A stretch of DNA of 64,000 nt from an uncultured bacterium (GTDB lineage Bacteria > Bacteroidota > Bacteroidia > Chitinophagales > Chitinophagaceae). Shown piece by piece: positions 53,915-62,212 of this stretch. The stretch's first letter is position 1; the number at the start of each line of letters is the position of its first letter. The translations under genes were made by a program, and so were the position numbers. Where the stretch lies: positions 1 to 64,000 of the forward strand of contig CAIKEH010000003.1 of the NCBI GenBank assembly GCA_903826405.1. Reading direction: 5' to 3'. A model generated the notes under the pieces. The model ran no database searches and was not told the DNA's origin. It saw only the letters and a program-made list of their open reading frames with translations.

Positions 53915-55177
53915 ATGACCATTCTCCTCAGCAAAGCCAGGATCATAGACCCCCTTTCTCCCCACCATGGAAAGGTCAAGGATATCCTTATCCGGGACGG
54001 CAGGATCGAAAAGGTTTCAGATCAACTTCAGGACACGGTTGATCAGGTCGTCAAAGCTGATGGATTGACCGTTTCGCCAGGTTGGGTGGATATATTCACT
54101 CACTGTTGCGACCCCGGATCCGAGTTCAAGGAAACGCTTGATTCCGGTGCAGCTGCCGGTGCCGCAGGTGGATTCACGCATCTTTTCCTCCTACCCAATA
54201 CACAGCCGGTCATTCAGAACAAAAGCCTGGTAGAATACATATCTGGCAAATCACCCTCCGTTCCGGTCTCCCTGCATCCTTTGGGCGCAGTAACCCGAAA
54301 CCTGGAAGGCAGAGACTTGGCAGAGATGTACGACATGAAGGAAAGTGGTGCCATCGCCTTTACAGATGGATTACTCCCCATCCAATCTGCCGGCCTCCTG
54401 ATCAAGGCGTTACAGTATGTCCGCGCATTCCATGGTGTGGTCATTCAACTTCCCGAGGATAAGAGCATTGCTCCGAACGGAGTGGTTAATGAAGGTGTAT
54501 TTTCCACTCGAATGGGATTGCCTGGAAAGCCCGCGATGGCCGAAGAGATCATGGTCGAACGGGACATCAAACTGGCCCGTTACTCGGAATCCCGCTTGCA
54601 TATCACGGGTATCACCACGGCAAAATCCATTGAATACATCCGCCGTGCCAAGGAATCCGGACTGCAAGTATCCTGTTCAGTGACCCCGTATCACCTCTAT
54701 TTCACCGATGAGGACCTCCTGGATTACGATACCAACCTTAAGGTGAATCTCCCCTTGCGCAGCCGAACGGATGTTGATGCGCTGCGGGAAGCGGTCATGG
54801 ATGGAACGATCGATGCAGTCACTTCGCACCACCAACCTCAGGACTGGGACAGCAAGGTCTGCGAATTTGAATATGCCAAACCGGGAATGGAGGGTCTGGA
54901 AACGGTCTTCAGCGTACTGGACAGCATTCACCTGAGTGCTGAACTTATCGTCACGGTCCTATCCCGAGGTCCACGAAAGATATTCAATTTGCAGGAAGCC
55001 GTGATCACGGAAGGCGAAATGGCGGATCTGACCCTTTTCATCCCGGGGATCACTTCCAAATATTCGGAAAAGGACATCCGCTCCCGCTCAAAAAACAATG
55101 CCTTCATCGGAAAGGAACTGACAGGCAAGGTCCTGGGGATTTTCAACAAGGGTAAGTTAAACCTCAATGCATATTAG
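53915..55177 (+). CDS. Dihydroorotase-like protein lacking catalytic metal ligands
   Basis: The 420-residue protein is an amidohydrolase-fold relative of dihydroorotase, seen in GFTHLFLLPNTQPVIQN and DIFTHCCDPG. In active enzymes that last segment reads DxHxHxRxPG; here the first His is Phe61, the Arg is Cys65, and only His63 remains. The later metal His in the HxxH segment reads LHITGITT, and the catalytic Asp of DHAPH is Ser (TSHHQP). It is therefore probably non-catalytic, like the pseudo-dihydroorotases that pair with aspartate transcarbamoylase. The start at 53915 follows family length. It is first in the operon. Confidence 0.85.
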   Translation: MTILLSKARIIDPLSPHHGKVKDILIRDGRIEKVSDQLQDTVDQVVKADGLTVSPGWVDIFTHCCDPGSEFKETLDSGAAAGAAGGFTHLFLLPNTQPVIQNKSLVEYISGKSPSVPVSLHPLGAVTRNLEGRDLAEMYDMKESGAIAFTDGLLPIQSAGLLIKALQYVRAFHGVVIQLPEDKSIAPNGVVNEGVFSTRMGLPGKPAMAEEIMVERDIKLARYSESRLHITGITTAKSIEYIRRAKESGLQVSCSVTPYHLYFTDEDLLDYDTNLKVNLPLRSRTDVDALREAVMDGTIDAVTSHHQPQDWDSKVCEFEYAKPGMEGLETVFSVLDSIHLSAELIVTVLSRGPRKIFNLQEAVITEGEMADLTLFIPGITSKYSEKDIRSRSKNNAFIGKELTGKVLGIFNKGKLNLNAY

Positions 55178-55179
55178 AC

Positions 55180-55689
55180 ATGGAAAAAAAACCAGTTAGT
55201 CACATCATCGCAGGCCTGATCGTCAGCTCGGTCATGATCCTTTGCAGTCTGGTGATCAACTTTACGGGACAGATCGGCAACCAGACTCTTGGTTATGTCA
55301 CTTATCTCCTGATGATGGCACTACTCATTTATTTCATCATCCAGCACGGCAAGGCCAATGATGACAACCAGTCCTTCGGTCAACTATTCACGTATGGTTT
55401 CAAGGCTACAGCATTGATCGCTTTGGTCACGGTTGGTTTCAATTTGCTTCTTTTCATCATCTTCCCTGATCTTAAGGAAACGGTCATGGATGCCTCTCGG
55501 GAACAGATGGTCAAAAGAGGTGGGGTCACGGACCAGCAGATTGAACAAGGTATGGAATTCATGAAAAAGAACTTTACCATGTTCATGATCATGGGGGGGC
55601 TTTTAATGGCTGTCCTATCCGGAGCGATAGGTTCCCTGATCGGCGCGGGCATTGCCAAGAAGAATCCTCCCTCACCTTTTCAAAAATAA
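55180..55689 (+). CDS. DUF4199 membrane protein
   Basis: The 169-residue protein has about four membrane segments (IIAGLIVSSVMILCSLVINF, LGYVTYLLMMALLIYFII, ATALIALVTVGFNLLLFIIF, and a C-terminal IMGGLLMAVLSGAIGSLIGAGIA). The middle loop is amphipathic (MDASREQMVKRGGVTDQQIEQG). This is DUF4199, a Bacteroidota inner membrane family of unknown function. It lies 2 bases after the dihydroorotase-like gene and 11 before a glycosyltransferase; this order is a familiar one. Confidence 0.9.
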   Translation: MEKKPVSHIIAGLIVSSVMILCSLVINFTGQIGNQTLGYVTYLLMMALLIYFIIQHGKANDDNQSFGQLFTYGFKATALIALVTVGFNLLLFIIFPDLKETVMDASREQMVKRGGVTDQQIEQGMEFMKKNFTMFMIMGGLLMAVLSGAIGSLIGAGIAKKNPPSPFQK

Positions 55690-55700
55690 GTTTTCAGAAG

Positions 55701-56642
55701 ATGGACCTGAGCATTGTCATACCGCTGAAAGATGAGGAGGAGTCACTCCCGGAACTCAGTGCCTGGATCCAACAAGTCATGAAGGCCCACCAGTTCAGTT
55801 ATGAGGTCATCTTCGTGGATGATGGAAGTAGTGACCGTTCCTGGTCCGTCATAGAAGACCTCCGGTCGGCCGATACCCATATCAAGGCCATCAAATTTCA
55901 ACGCAATTACGGCAAAAGTGCTGCGCTTCATGAGGCTTTTCGGATCGTTCAGGGGGATGTGGTGATCACCATGGATGCCGATCTGCAGGATAGCCCGGAG
56001 GAGATCCCCGGCCTTTTTCGTATGCTGCAAGATGGTGGCTTCGACCTGGTCAGCGGTTGGAAAAAGAAAAGGTACGACAATGTGGTCACGAAGAATCTGC
56101 CTTCCAAACTATACAATGCAGTCACCCGTCGCATGTCCGGGATAAAGCTTCATGATTTCAATTGTGGCTTGAAGGCTTACAGAAGAAAAGTAGTGGGCGA
56201 TATCGAAGTTTATGGTGAAATGCATCGCTACATCCCTGTCATGGCAAAATGGGCAGGTTATTCCAAGATCGGGGAAAAGATTGTTGAACATAGACCAAGA
56301 AAATACGGCACCTCCAAGTTCGGCTGGGAACGGTTCATCAACGGATTCCTCGACCTGACCACGATCATGTTCATCGGAAAGTTCAGCAAAAAGCCGATGC
56401 AATTCTTTGGACTCTGGGGCACATTCTGTTTCATCATCGGCCTCGGGTTCAGTGGCTATCTCATCATCTCCAAATTCATCGATCGGGAGTTCGCACTCAC
56501 CAACAGGCCGGCTTTCTATCTGGCCATGACCCTGATGATCATTGGCACCCAACTTTTCCTTGCAGGATTCATTGCGGAAATGATCAGCCGCAATACATCG
56601 GAACGCAACAGTTATCTGGTTGAAAAGAAACTGGGCCTCTGA
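55701..56642 (+). CDS. Glycosyltransferase family 2 (dolichyl/undecaprenyl-phosphate sugar type)
   Basis: The 313-residue protein has the GT-A fold: VIPLKDEEESLPELSAWI, VDDGSSDRSW, the DxD-type ITMDADLQDSPEEI, and GWKKKRYDNVVTKNLPSKLYN. Two C-terminal membrane segments (GTFCFIIGLGFSGYLIISKF; FYLAMTLMIIGTQLFLAGFI) match the DPM1/ArnC-like group that puts a sugar on a lipid phosphate carrier. It is followed by a second glycosyltransferase, so both probably serve an envelope glycan. Confidence 0.92.
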   Translation: MDLSIVIPLKDEEESLPELSAWIQQVMKAHQFSYEVIFVDDGSSDRSWSVIEDLRSADTHIKAIKFQRNYGKSAALHEAFRIVQGDVVITMDADLQDSPEEIPGLFRMLQDGGFDLVSGWKKKRYDNVVTKNLPSKLYNAVTRRMSGIKLHDFNCGLKAYRRKVVGDIEVYGEMHRYIPVMAKWAGYSKIGEKIVEHRPRKYGTSKFGWERFINGFLDLTTIMFIGKFSKKPMQFFGLWGTFCFIIGLGFSGYLIISKFIDREFALTNRPAFYLAMTLMIIGTQLFLAGFIAEMISRNTSERNSYLVEKKLGL

Positions 56643-56669
56643 TCATTGACCGGATTATTGACAGGTAAA

Positions 56670-57818
56670 ATGACCGAACCCCGAACGATATACATCCTAG
56701 GTCCTGCTTATCCGCTCCGTGGTGGCGGTATGTCTTCTTATAATGAACGACTGGCCAGGGAATTCAACCTCATGGGGTACGATGCACGTATCATCACTTT
56801 CTCCTTGCAATATCCTGGTTTCCTTTTTCCCGGAAAGACTCAGATGTCTACCGAGCCGCCTCCGAAAGACCTCAACATTCGGGTTCTGATGAACTCGATC
56901 AATCCGATCAACTGGATCAGAGTCGGCACCCTCCTCTCCCGGGAGAAGCCGGATATGGTCGTTGTCAGGTATTGGCTTCCGTTCATGGGTCCTTGCTTAG
57001 GTACCATCATCAGGAAGATACGCAGAAACAAGCATACCCGCATAATATGCATAGCGGATAATATTATTCCACATGAGAAGCGCATCGGAGACACGCTGTT
57101 CACCAAATATTTCACCAGATCGATCGACGGGTTCATCACCATGAGCCGTAAGGTACTGGCAGACCTCAAAGCGTTCGCTCCATCCAAGCCCTCTCGTTAC
57201 GTTCCTCACCCGTTGTATGATCATTTCGGCGATCCCATTTCTAAACAGGAAGCAAGGGATCGTCTTGGATTGGGAAGTCAAGATAGGATCATCCTCTTCT
57301 TCGGATTCATCCGAAAATACAAAGGGCTTGATCTCTTATTCCGGGCAATGGCCGATGATAGGATCAGGTCAGCGGGGATCCGTCTGATGGTGGCCGGTGA
57401 ATTTTATGAGCAGGAGCAGACTTACTTGGACCTAGTGAAAGAATTAGGGATTTCTGATTTGCTCATTCTACATACGAATTTCATTTCTGACGCCCGGGTG
57501 CGGGAATATCTGTGTGCAGCTGATCTGGTCGTACAACCATATCGTCAAGCTACTCAGAGCGGAGTCACCCCCCTCGCCTATCATTTCAACAAGCCCATGC
57601 TGGTCACCCGTGTAGGAGCCCTTCCAGAGATGGTTCCGGACGGGCTGGTGGGTCTTGTTTCAGATCCCGAACCAACGGCCATTGCTGATGGGATATTGAA
57701 GTTCTATGAGCTGGGGGAATCTCACTTTCTGCCCCATATAGAAGCTGAAAAAGAAAAGTACACTTGGTCGACGATGGTTCGCGCCATTATCCAACTTGCC
57801 CATGATATACAGAAGTAA
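56670..57818 (+). CDS. Glycosyltransferase family 4
   Basis: The 382-residue protein is a GT-B enzyme. The N-terminal domain starts IYILGPAYPLRGGGMSSYNERLAREF; the C-terminal domain has ILFFGFIRKYKGLDLLFRAM and the EX7E region VVQPYRQATQSGVTPLAYHFNKPMLVTRVGALPE. Donor and acceptor are unknown. The ATG at 56670 is preferred over a TTG at 56646. Its last 17 bases overlap the start of the heptose kinase gene, so translation is coupled. Confidence 0.92.
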   Translation: MTEPRTIYILGPAYPLRGGGMSSYNERLAREFNLMGYDARIITFSLQYPGFLFPGKTQMSTEPPPKDLNIRVLMNSINPINWIRVGTLLSREKPDMVVVRYWLPFMGPCLGTIIRKIRRNKHTRIICIADNIIPHEKRIGDTLFTKYFTRSIDGFITMSRKVLADLKAFAPSKPSRYVPHPLYDHFGDPISKQEARDRLGLGSQDRIILFFGFIRKYKGLDLLFRAMADDRIRSAGIRLMVAGEFYEQEQTYLDLVKELGISDLLILHTNFISDARVREYLCAADLVVQPYRQATQSGVTPLAYHFNKPMLVTRVGALPEMVPDGLVGLVSDPEPTAIADGILKFYELGESHFLPHIEAEKEKYTWSTMVRAIIQLAHDIQK

Positions 57819-58824
57819 GGCCCCATTACGCATAGGCCTGGCAGGGGGCGGCACTGATGTGAGTCCATATTGTGACCGCTATGGGGGAGCTATCCTCAAT
57901 GCTACTATTTCCCTTCATGCACATGCACATATCGAACAAATCCCGGAGAAGGAGATCATTTTCGTGGCGGCCGATCGTAACGAGACGGAAACTTGGCCGA
58001 TAAGAGAACGGCTTCCTCTGACCGGAACTTTGGACCTGCACAAAGGGGTGTACAACCGTATTCTTCAAGATCATGGGATTCCTGACTCAGGACTGCGTAT
58101 AAATAGTTATGTAGATGTGCCTGCTGGATCCGGACTCGGGACTTCAAGCACACTCGTAGTTGCACTTATTGGTGCTTTTCGAGAGATGCTTAGCTTGCCA
58201 CTGGGGGAATATGACATTGCACAATATGCCTATTCCATCGAACGAAATGATCTGGGATTAGCCGGAGGCCGTCAGGATCAATATGCTGCAACATTTGGGG
58301 ACTTCAATTTCATGGAGTTTTTCGGGTCAGAGAAAATGATCATCAATCCATTGCGGATCAAAACGGAATATTTGCACGAGGTGGAGAACAACCTCCTGCT
58401 ATACTATACGGACTTAAGCCGGGAGTCTGCTTCCATAATCCGCGAGCAACAACAGAACGTTGAAGATAACTATCACATTGCCATTGAGGCCATGCACCAG
58501 CTCAAAGAACAGAGTCTGATGATGAAGGATGCCCTGCTTCGTGGTCAATTAGACCGGATCGGTGACATCCTGGATTTCGGTTTCCGATGCAAGCGGAAAA
58601 TGGCGAGAGAAATCTCGAATGATGCCATCGAAGAAATTTATGAGTCGGCTTTGGCATCTGGAGCATCTGGAGGCAAGATCTCCGGTGCCGGTGGCGGTGG
58701 TTTCATGATTTTCTACTGTCCAGGAACTTCACGTCATGCGGTCAGTACAGCTTTGTGTAAATTTGGTGGTCAGATCAAAGACTATTCTTTTACCAAATAC
58801 GGGTTGACCACCTGGACTTCTTGA
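57802..58824 (+). CDS. hddA: D-glycero-alpha-D-manno-heptose 7-phosphate kinase (GHMP family)
   Basis: The 340-residue protein has the GHMP motifs PLRIGLAGGGTDVSPY near the N-terminus, VPAGSGLGTSSTLVVAL in the middle (motif 2), and SGGKISGAGGGGFMIFYCP near the C-terminus (motif 3). With GmhA, HddC and GmhB alongside, it fits HddA, which phosphorylates C-1 of heptose 7-phosphate in the alpha configuration for GDP-heptose. The ATG at 57802 (MIYRSKAP) is preferred to a TTG at 57796. Confidence 0.9.
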   Translation: MIYRSKAPLRIGLAGGGTDVSPYCDRYGGAILNATISLHAHAHIEQIPEKEIIFVAADRNETETWPIRERLPLTGTLDLHKGVYNRILQDHGIPDSGLRINSYVDVPAGSGLGTSSTLVVALIGAFREMLSLPLGEYDIAQYAYSIERNDLGLAGGRQDQYAATFGDFNFMEFFGSEKMIINPLRIKTEYLHEVENNLLLYYTDLSRESASIIREQQQNVEDNYHIAIEAMHQLKEQSLMMKDALLRGQLDRIGDILDFGFRCKRKMAREISNDAIEEIYESALASGASGGKISGAGGGGFMIFYCPGTSRHAVSTALCKFGGQIKDYSFTKYGLTTWTS

Positions 58825-58877
58825 ACCTTTCTTATAAGCAAATTGAACCTTGGAAATAAGGTATATAATTCCTGCAC

Positions 58878-59456
58878 ATGCAACAAAAAATAAAAGATAT
58901 CATTTCGGCATCCATGGCCGTGAAGCAACAGATCCTTCAGGATGAATCCATGGTGGAAAAACTTGAAGAAGCGGTGGGGATCATGGTAAAGGCATTGAAA
59001 GCGGGGAATCGCTTATGGTTTTGTGGAAATGGCGGAAGTGCAGCCGATGCACAACATCTGGCCGCTGAATTCAGTGGGCGGTTCTATATGGACAGGGATG
59101 CCCTTCCTGCAGAGGCACTTCATTGCAATACTTCGTACTTGACCGCTGTCGCCAATGATTATTCCTATGATGTCGTTTATTCCAGGTTGGTGAAAGGGAT
59201 CACCCAGCCCGGTGACGTCCTGGTAGGGCTGTCCACATCCGGGAATTCTGGTAATATCGTCAAGGCATTTGAAACCGCCAGGGAAAAAGGGGTCATCACC
59301 ATGGGTTTCACCGGATCAACCGGCGGCAAAATGAAGGAACTCAGCGACCTGCTTTTCAATGTTCCTTCCATGGACACCCCACGAATACAAGAATCCCACA
59401 TCCTGCTGGGTCACATCATATGCCAATTCTCCGAGGAAAAATATTTCGCTTCCTGA
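58878..59456 (+). CDS. gmhA: Phosphoheptose isomerase
   Basis: The 192-residue SIS-domain enzyme converts sedoheptulose 7-phosphate to D-glycero-D-manno-heptose 7-phosphate, the first step of the pathway. It has WFCGNGGSAADAQHLAAEFSGRF near 47-69, DVLVGLSTSGNSGNIVKA and the C-terminal IQESHILLGHIICQF with the zinc-binding His residues. Length is normal. It lies between the kinase and the nucleotidyltransferase. Confidence 0.94.
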   Translation: MQQKIKDIISASMAVKQQILQDESMVEKLEEAVGIMVKALKAGNRLWFCGNGGSAADAQHLAAEFSGRFYMDRDALPAEALHCNTSYLTAVANDYSYDVVYSRLVKGITQPGDVLVGLSTSGNSGNIVKAFETAREKGVITMGFTGSTGGKMKELSDLLFNVPSMDTPRIQESHILLGHIICQFSEEKYFAS

Positions 59457-59465
59457 ACATAGACC

Positions 59466-60176
59466 ATGCAGAAACATTTGAATGAAGCGATCATTCTGGC
59501 CGGAGGATTGGGAACTCGCCTCAGGTCTGTTCTTCCGGATTTGCCGAAAGCCATGGCTCCAGTGGCAGGTAGACCATTCCTTTCCTGGATCCTTGATCGA
59601 ATTATAAAGCAAGGAATCTCCCGTGTCATTTTGTCGATCGGATACAGGCACGAATCCATCATAGATCATGTACTGAAAAATCATGCTCATCAAAATATCG
59701 TTTTTTGTGTCGAAGATGAACCTCTCGGCACTGGAGGTGGCATCCGGAAAGCATGTCAGATGGCAGTGGATGAACATGTATTGGTTTTGAATGGGGATAC
59801 GTTTTTTGATGTTGACCTGGTGAATCTGAATAATTTCCATCTGTTGAAAAATACCATATGCACATTATCCCTGAAGCCCATGAAGGATTTCGATCGATAT
59901 GGTATCGTTGAGATCGATGAAAAGGGAGAGGTCACTGGATTTCGGGAAAAACAAGCATGCTCAGCTGGACTTATAAATGGCGGAGTATATCTCCTCGATC
60001 GCAACCAATATCTTTCACAAAGTTTGCCTGGTAAATTCTCCTTTGAAAAGGATTATCTTGAACCCCGGGTCAGTAAACAAAAGTTTTACGGATTCAGGCA
60101 GGATGGATATTTCATAGATATTGGCACACTTGAAGATTATGAAAGAGCCCAATTAGAGATACCTGCTCTGTTTTAA
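59466..60176 (+). CDS. hddC: D-glycero-alpha-D-manno-heptose 1-phosphate guanylyltransferase
   Basis: The 236-residue nucleotidyltransferase has IILAGGLGTRLRSVLPDLPKAM at about 9-30, VLNGDTFFDVDL with the metal-binding Asp, and FSFEKDYLEP. In an hddA-gmhA-gmhB setting this is HddC, which makes GDP-heptose from heptose 1-phosphate and GTP. A UDP- or dTDP-sugar function is possible by family but less likely by context. Start and stop fit the operon with 9 bases from gmhA. Confidence 0.88.
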   Translation: MQKHLNEAIILAGGLGTRLRSVLPDLPKAMAPVAGRPFLSWILDRIIKQGISRVILSIGYRHESIIDHVLKNHAHQNIVFCVEDEPLGTGGGIRKACQMAVDEHVLVLNGDTFFDVDLVNLNNFHLLKNTICTLSLKPMKDFDRYGIVEIDEKGEVTGFREKQACSAGLINGGVYLLDRNQYLSQSLPGKFSFEKDYLEPRVSKQKFYGFRQDGYFIDIGTLEDYERAQLEIPALF

Positions 60177-60233
60177 GAGTTCATTGTACCCGAAAATTTG
60201 TCCATTCGCTGATCATAAAAAGCATGTTCTGAA

Positions 60234-60779
60234 ATGGATCTTAAAAAAATAGACAAGAACTGGACTTTGTTTCTGGATCGTGATGGCGTGATCAATGTCG
60301 AGAAGGATATGAACTATATTCTCCATCGGGGTGAGTTCGTTTTCAATCCCGGGGCCTTGGAGGCGATGCGCCATTTTGCAGAGAAATTCAGTCGAATTTT
60401 TGTGGTCACCAACCAGAAAGGAGTCGGTAAGGGTTTGATGACTTCCAACGACCTGGAGGATATCCATTCCCATATGATGGATCAGATCGAAAGCGCTGGT
60501 GGGAGGATCGACAGGATCTATTATTGTGCGGACCTGGATAATGGCAGCCCCAATAGGAAGCCGAATCCCGGCATGGGTCTGCTCGCCAAGGAGGATTTTC
60601 CAGCCACAGACTTCACTCGCTCTGTCATGGTAGGAAATACCATGAGCGATATGCAATTCGGCAGGAATCTGGACATGTACACTATTTTCATTCCTTCCAC
60701 CAAACCGATGCCTGAACTTCCTCATCCTCTAGTGGACCTGGTCATACCAAGCCTTCTAGCTCTGGCCAAAGCTTTGTGA
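60234..60779 (+). CDS. gmhB: D-glycero-D-manno-heptose 1,7-bisphosphate 7-phosphatase
   Basis: The 181-residue HAD enzyme has the catalytic D15-x-D17 in LFLDRDGVIN, VVTNQKGVGKG (motif 2), and MVGNTMSDMQFG (motif 4). The usual zinc-binding cysteine loop before RKPxPG is reduced: the text is YYCADLDNGSPNRKPNPGMG with one Cys, so this copy is likely zinc-free. It removes the 7-phosphate in GDP-heptose synthesis. It is the last of the four heptose genes. Confidence 0.9.
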   Translation: MDLKKIDKNWTLFLDRDGVINVEKDMNYILHRGEFVFNPGALEAMRHFAEKFSRIFVVTNQKGVGKGLMTSNDLEDIHSHMMDQIESAGGRIDRIYYCADLDNGSPNRKPNPGMGLLAKEDFPATDFTRSVMVGNTMSDMQFGRNLDMYTIFIPSTKPMPELPHPLVDLVIPSLLALAKAL

Positions 60780-60831
60780 AATTCTTTACGGGCATCATTT
60801 TTTCACGGAACTTTACAGCATATCCATCATC

Positions 60832-61809
60832 ATGAACAGGACCAGATCCCTACTCCGGAATATCCTCTTTTTCACCCTGCTTTCCTTATCAACCAGGTCG
60901 CAACAAATTCAACCCGGCGGAATAAAGGAACTGCATGCGAGGGAAGACTCCTTAAAACTGGTCTGTGAAAAGATCATCAATGCCCGTGAATCCGCTGAAC
61001 GGTTCCGGGCGGACAGCCAATTTACCCGTATGCTGGTTCGTGCACTCAAGGTGGACCACTCCTTTCAGTTTCCTTTCGATTCCCTGTCCACCATATCGAG
61101 ACTGTATGCGCCAGATAGCAGTTTCCGCATATTCACCTGGCAGGTTGTTCGTGATGAAGGGATGCACCGTCGGCATGGTACCATACAAATGCGGACACCT
61201 GATGGGAGCCTGAAACTTTACCCTCTGATAGATAGGTCATTTCTGATACATGATCAAGCGGACACGATCAGTGGTCATGATTGGTGGATAGGAGCCATTT
61301 ATTACAAGATCATCCTAAAAAAATATCAGGGTATACCATATTATACCTTGCTCGGCTATGATGAAAATACCATCAGGAGTACAAAAAAAAGGATCGAGGT
61401 GCTCAGTTTTGATGCTTCAGGCAAGCCCGTATTCGGTGGTCGATTCTTCACATTTCCCAACGATACCTTGCGAAAGGCCGATCAATCCCGTTTCTGGATC
61501 GAGTATAAGAAGGATGGTAATGCTCGAATGCAATTTGATGAGGATAAGGACATGATCCTGTATGAACACCTGATCTCCGAGACCAATGAGCCTAACAAGA
61601 AGTACACCTATATTCCGGATGGCGATTATGAGGGTTTCCAATGGAAGGATGGAAAATGGGTCCACATCGAGAAGGTATTCACATTCAAATTACAGGATGG
61701 TCAGGCCCCAGTAGGGAATCCACAACAGGAAAATAAATTCGGGGAGATAAGGCCTGATACCCCTGCTGCTCCGGTGAAAAAAGTCAAGTCGAAAGGGAGT
61801 GGTGTTTGA
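60832..61809 (+). CDS. Uncharacterised exported protein
   Basis: The 325-residue protein has a signal peptide (MNRTRSLLRNILFFTLLSLSTRS) and a body rich in aromatic and basic residues (YYKIILKKYQGIPYYTLLGYDEN, ILYEHLISETNEP). The C-terminus is Pro- and Lys-rich (TPAAPVKKVKSKGSG). No catalytic motif or named domain was recognised. It lies 52 bases after gmhB, in the same direction, and converges with the next gene with 3 bases between stops. Confidence 0.75.
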   Translation: MNRTRSLLRNILFFTLLSLSTRSQQIQPGGIKELHAREDSLKLVCEKIINARESAERFRADSQFTRMLVRALKVDHSFQFPFDSLSTISRLYAPDSSFRIFTWQVVRDEGMHRRHGTIQMRTPDGSLKLYPLIDRSFLIHDQADTISGHDWWIGAIYYKIILKKYQGIPYYTLLGYDENTIRSTKKRIEVLSFDASGKPVFGGRFFTFPNDTLRKADQSRFWIEYKKDGNARMQFDEDKDMILYEHLISETNEPNKKYTYIPDGDYEGFQWKDGKWVHIEKVFTFKLQDGQAPVGNPQQENKFGEIRPDTPAAPVKKVKSKGSGV

Positions 61810-61812
61810 ATT

Positions 61813-62190
61813 TCATTTTCCCGTATCAACGAGAAAGGTGCCCAGGTCGATCTGCTCTCCCTCCCCCATCCTGAATTCCTCCATGGCTTTGATGTCGTGC
61901 ATGACCTGGCTTCGGAATACAAGTAATTCTTTTCTGTACACGGCAAAGTAAAAATCCAGGGAATTTTCATGGATGACCGGATTCCTCTTCATCTGTGAAG
62001 GATTAAAGATGATCTTGGCCCGGCCATCATGATCAACTCCGGACTCTCCCAGAAAATCATCTTCAAAAAAATCTTTGTCGTAAAGCCTGACTTTGTAGTC
62101 CTGACCATGAAGTGGCTTATCGGATCCCTTCTCAATGAGCCTCGCGATCACTTCGATGTTCATGTCACGGGTTAGATCCAGCCTGGGCAT
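61813..62190 (-). CDS. Small uncharacterised protein with a C2-like beta-sandwich pattern
   Basis: The 125-residue protein has no signal peptide. The pattern IEVIARLIEKGSDKPLHGQDYKVRLYDKDFFEDDFLGE followed by DGRAKIIFNPSQMKR resembles short C2-like or transthyretin-like domains with an acidic turn that could bind calcium. No family was recognised with confidence. The start at 62188-62190 is 22 bases after the lepA stop; the frame is open to 62220, which overlaps lepA. Confidence 0.65.
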   Translation of the reverse strand: MPRLDLTRDMNIEVIARLIEKGSDKPLHGQDYKVRLYDKDFFEDDFLGESGVDHDGRAKIIFNPSQMKRNPVIHENSLDFYFAVYRKELLVFRSQVMHDIKAMEEFRMGEGEQIDLGTFLVDTGK

Positions 62191-62212
62191 ATGGTTGGTG
62201 TTTTGTTGGCGT

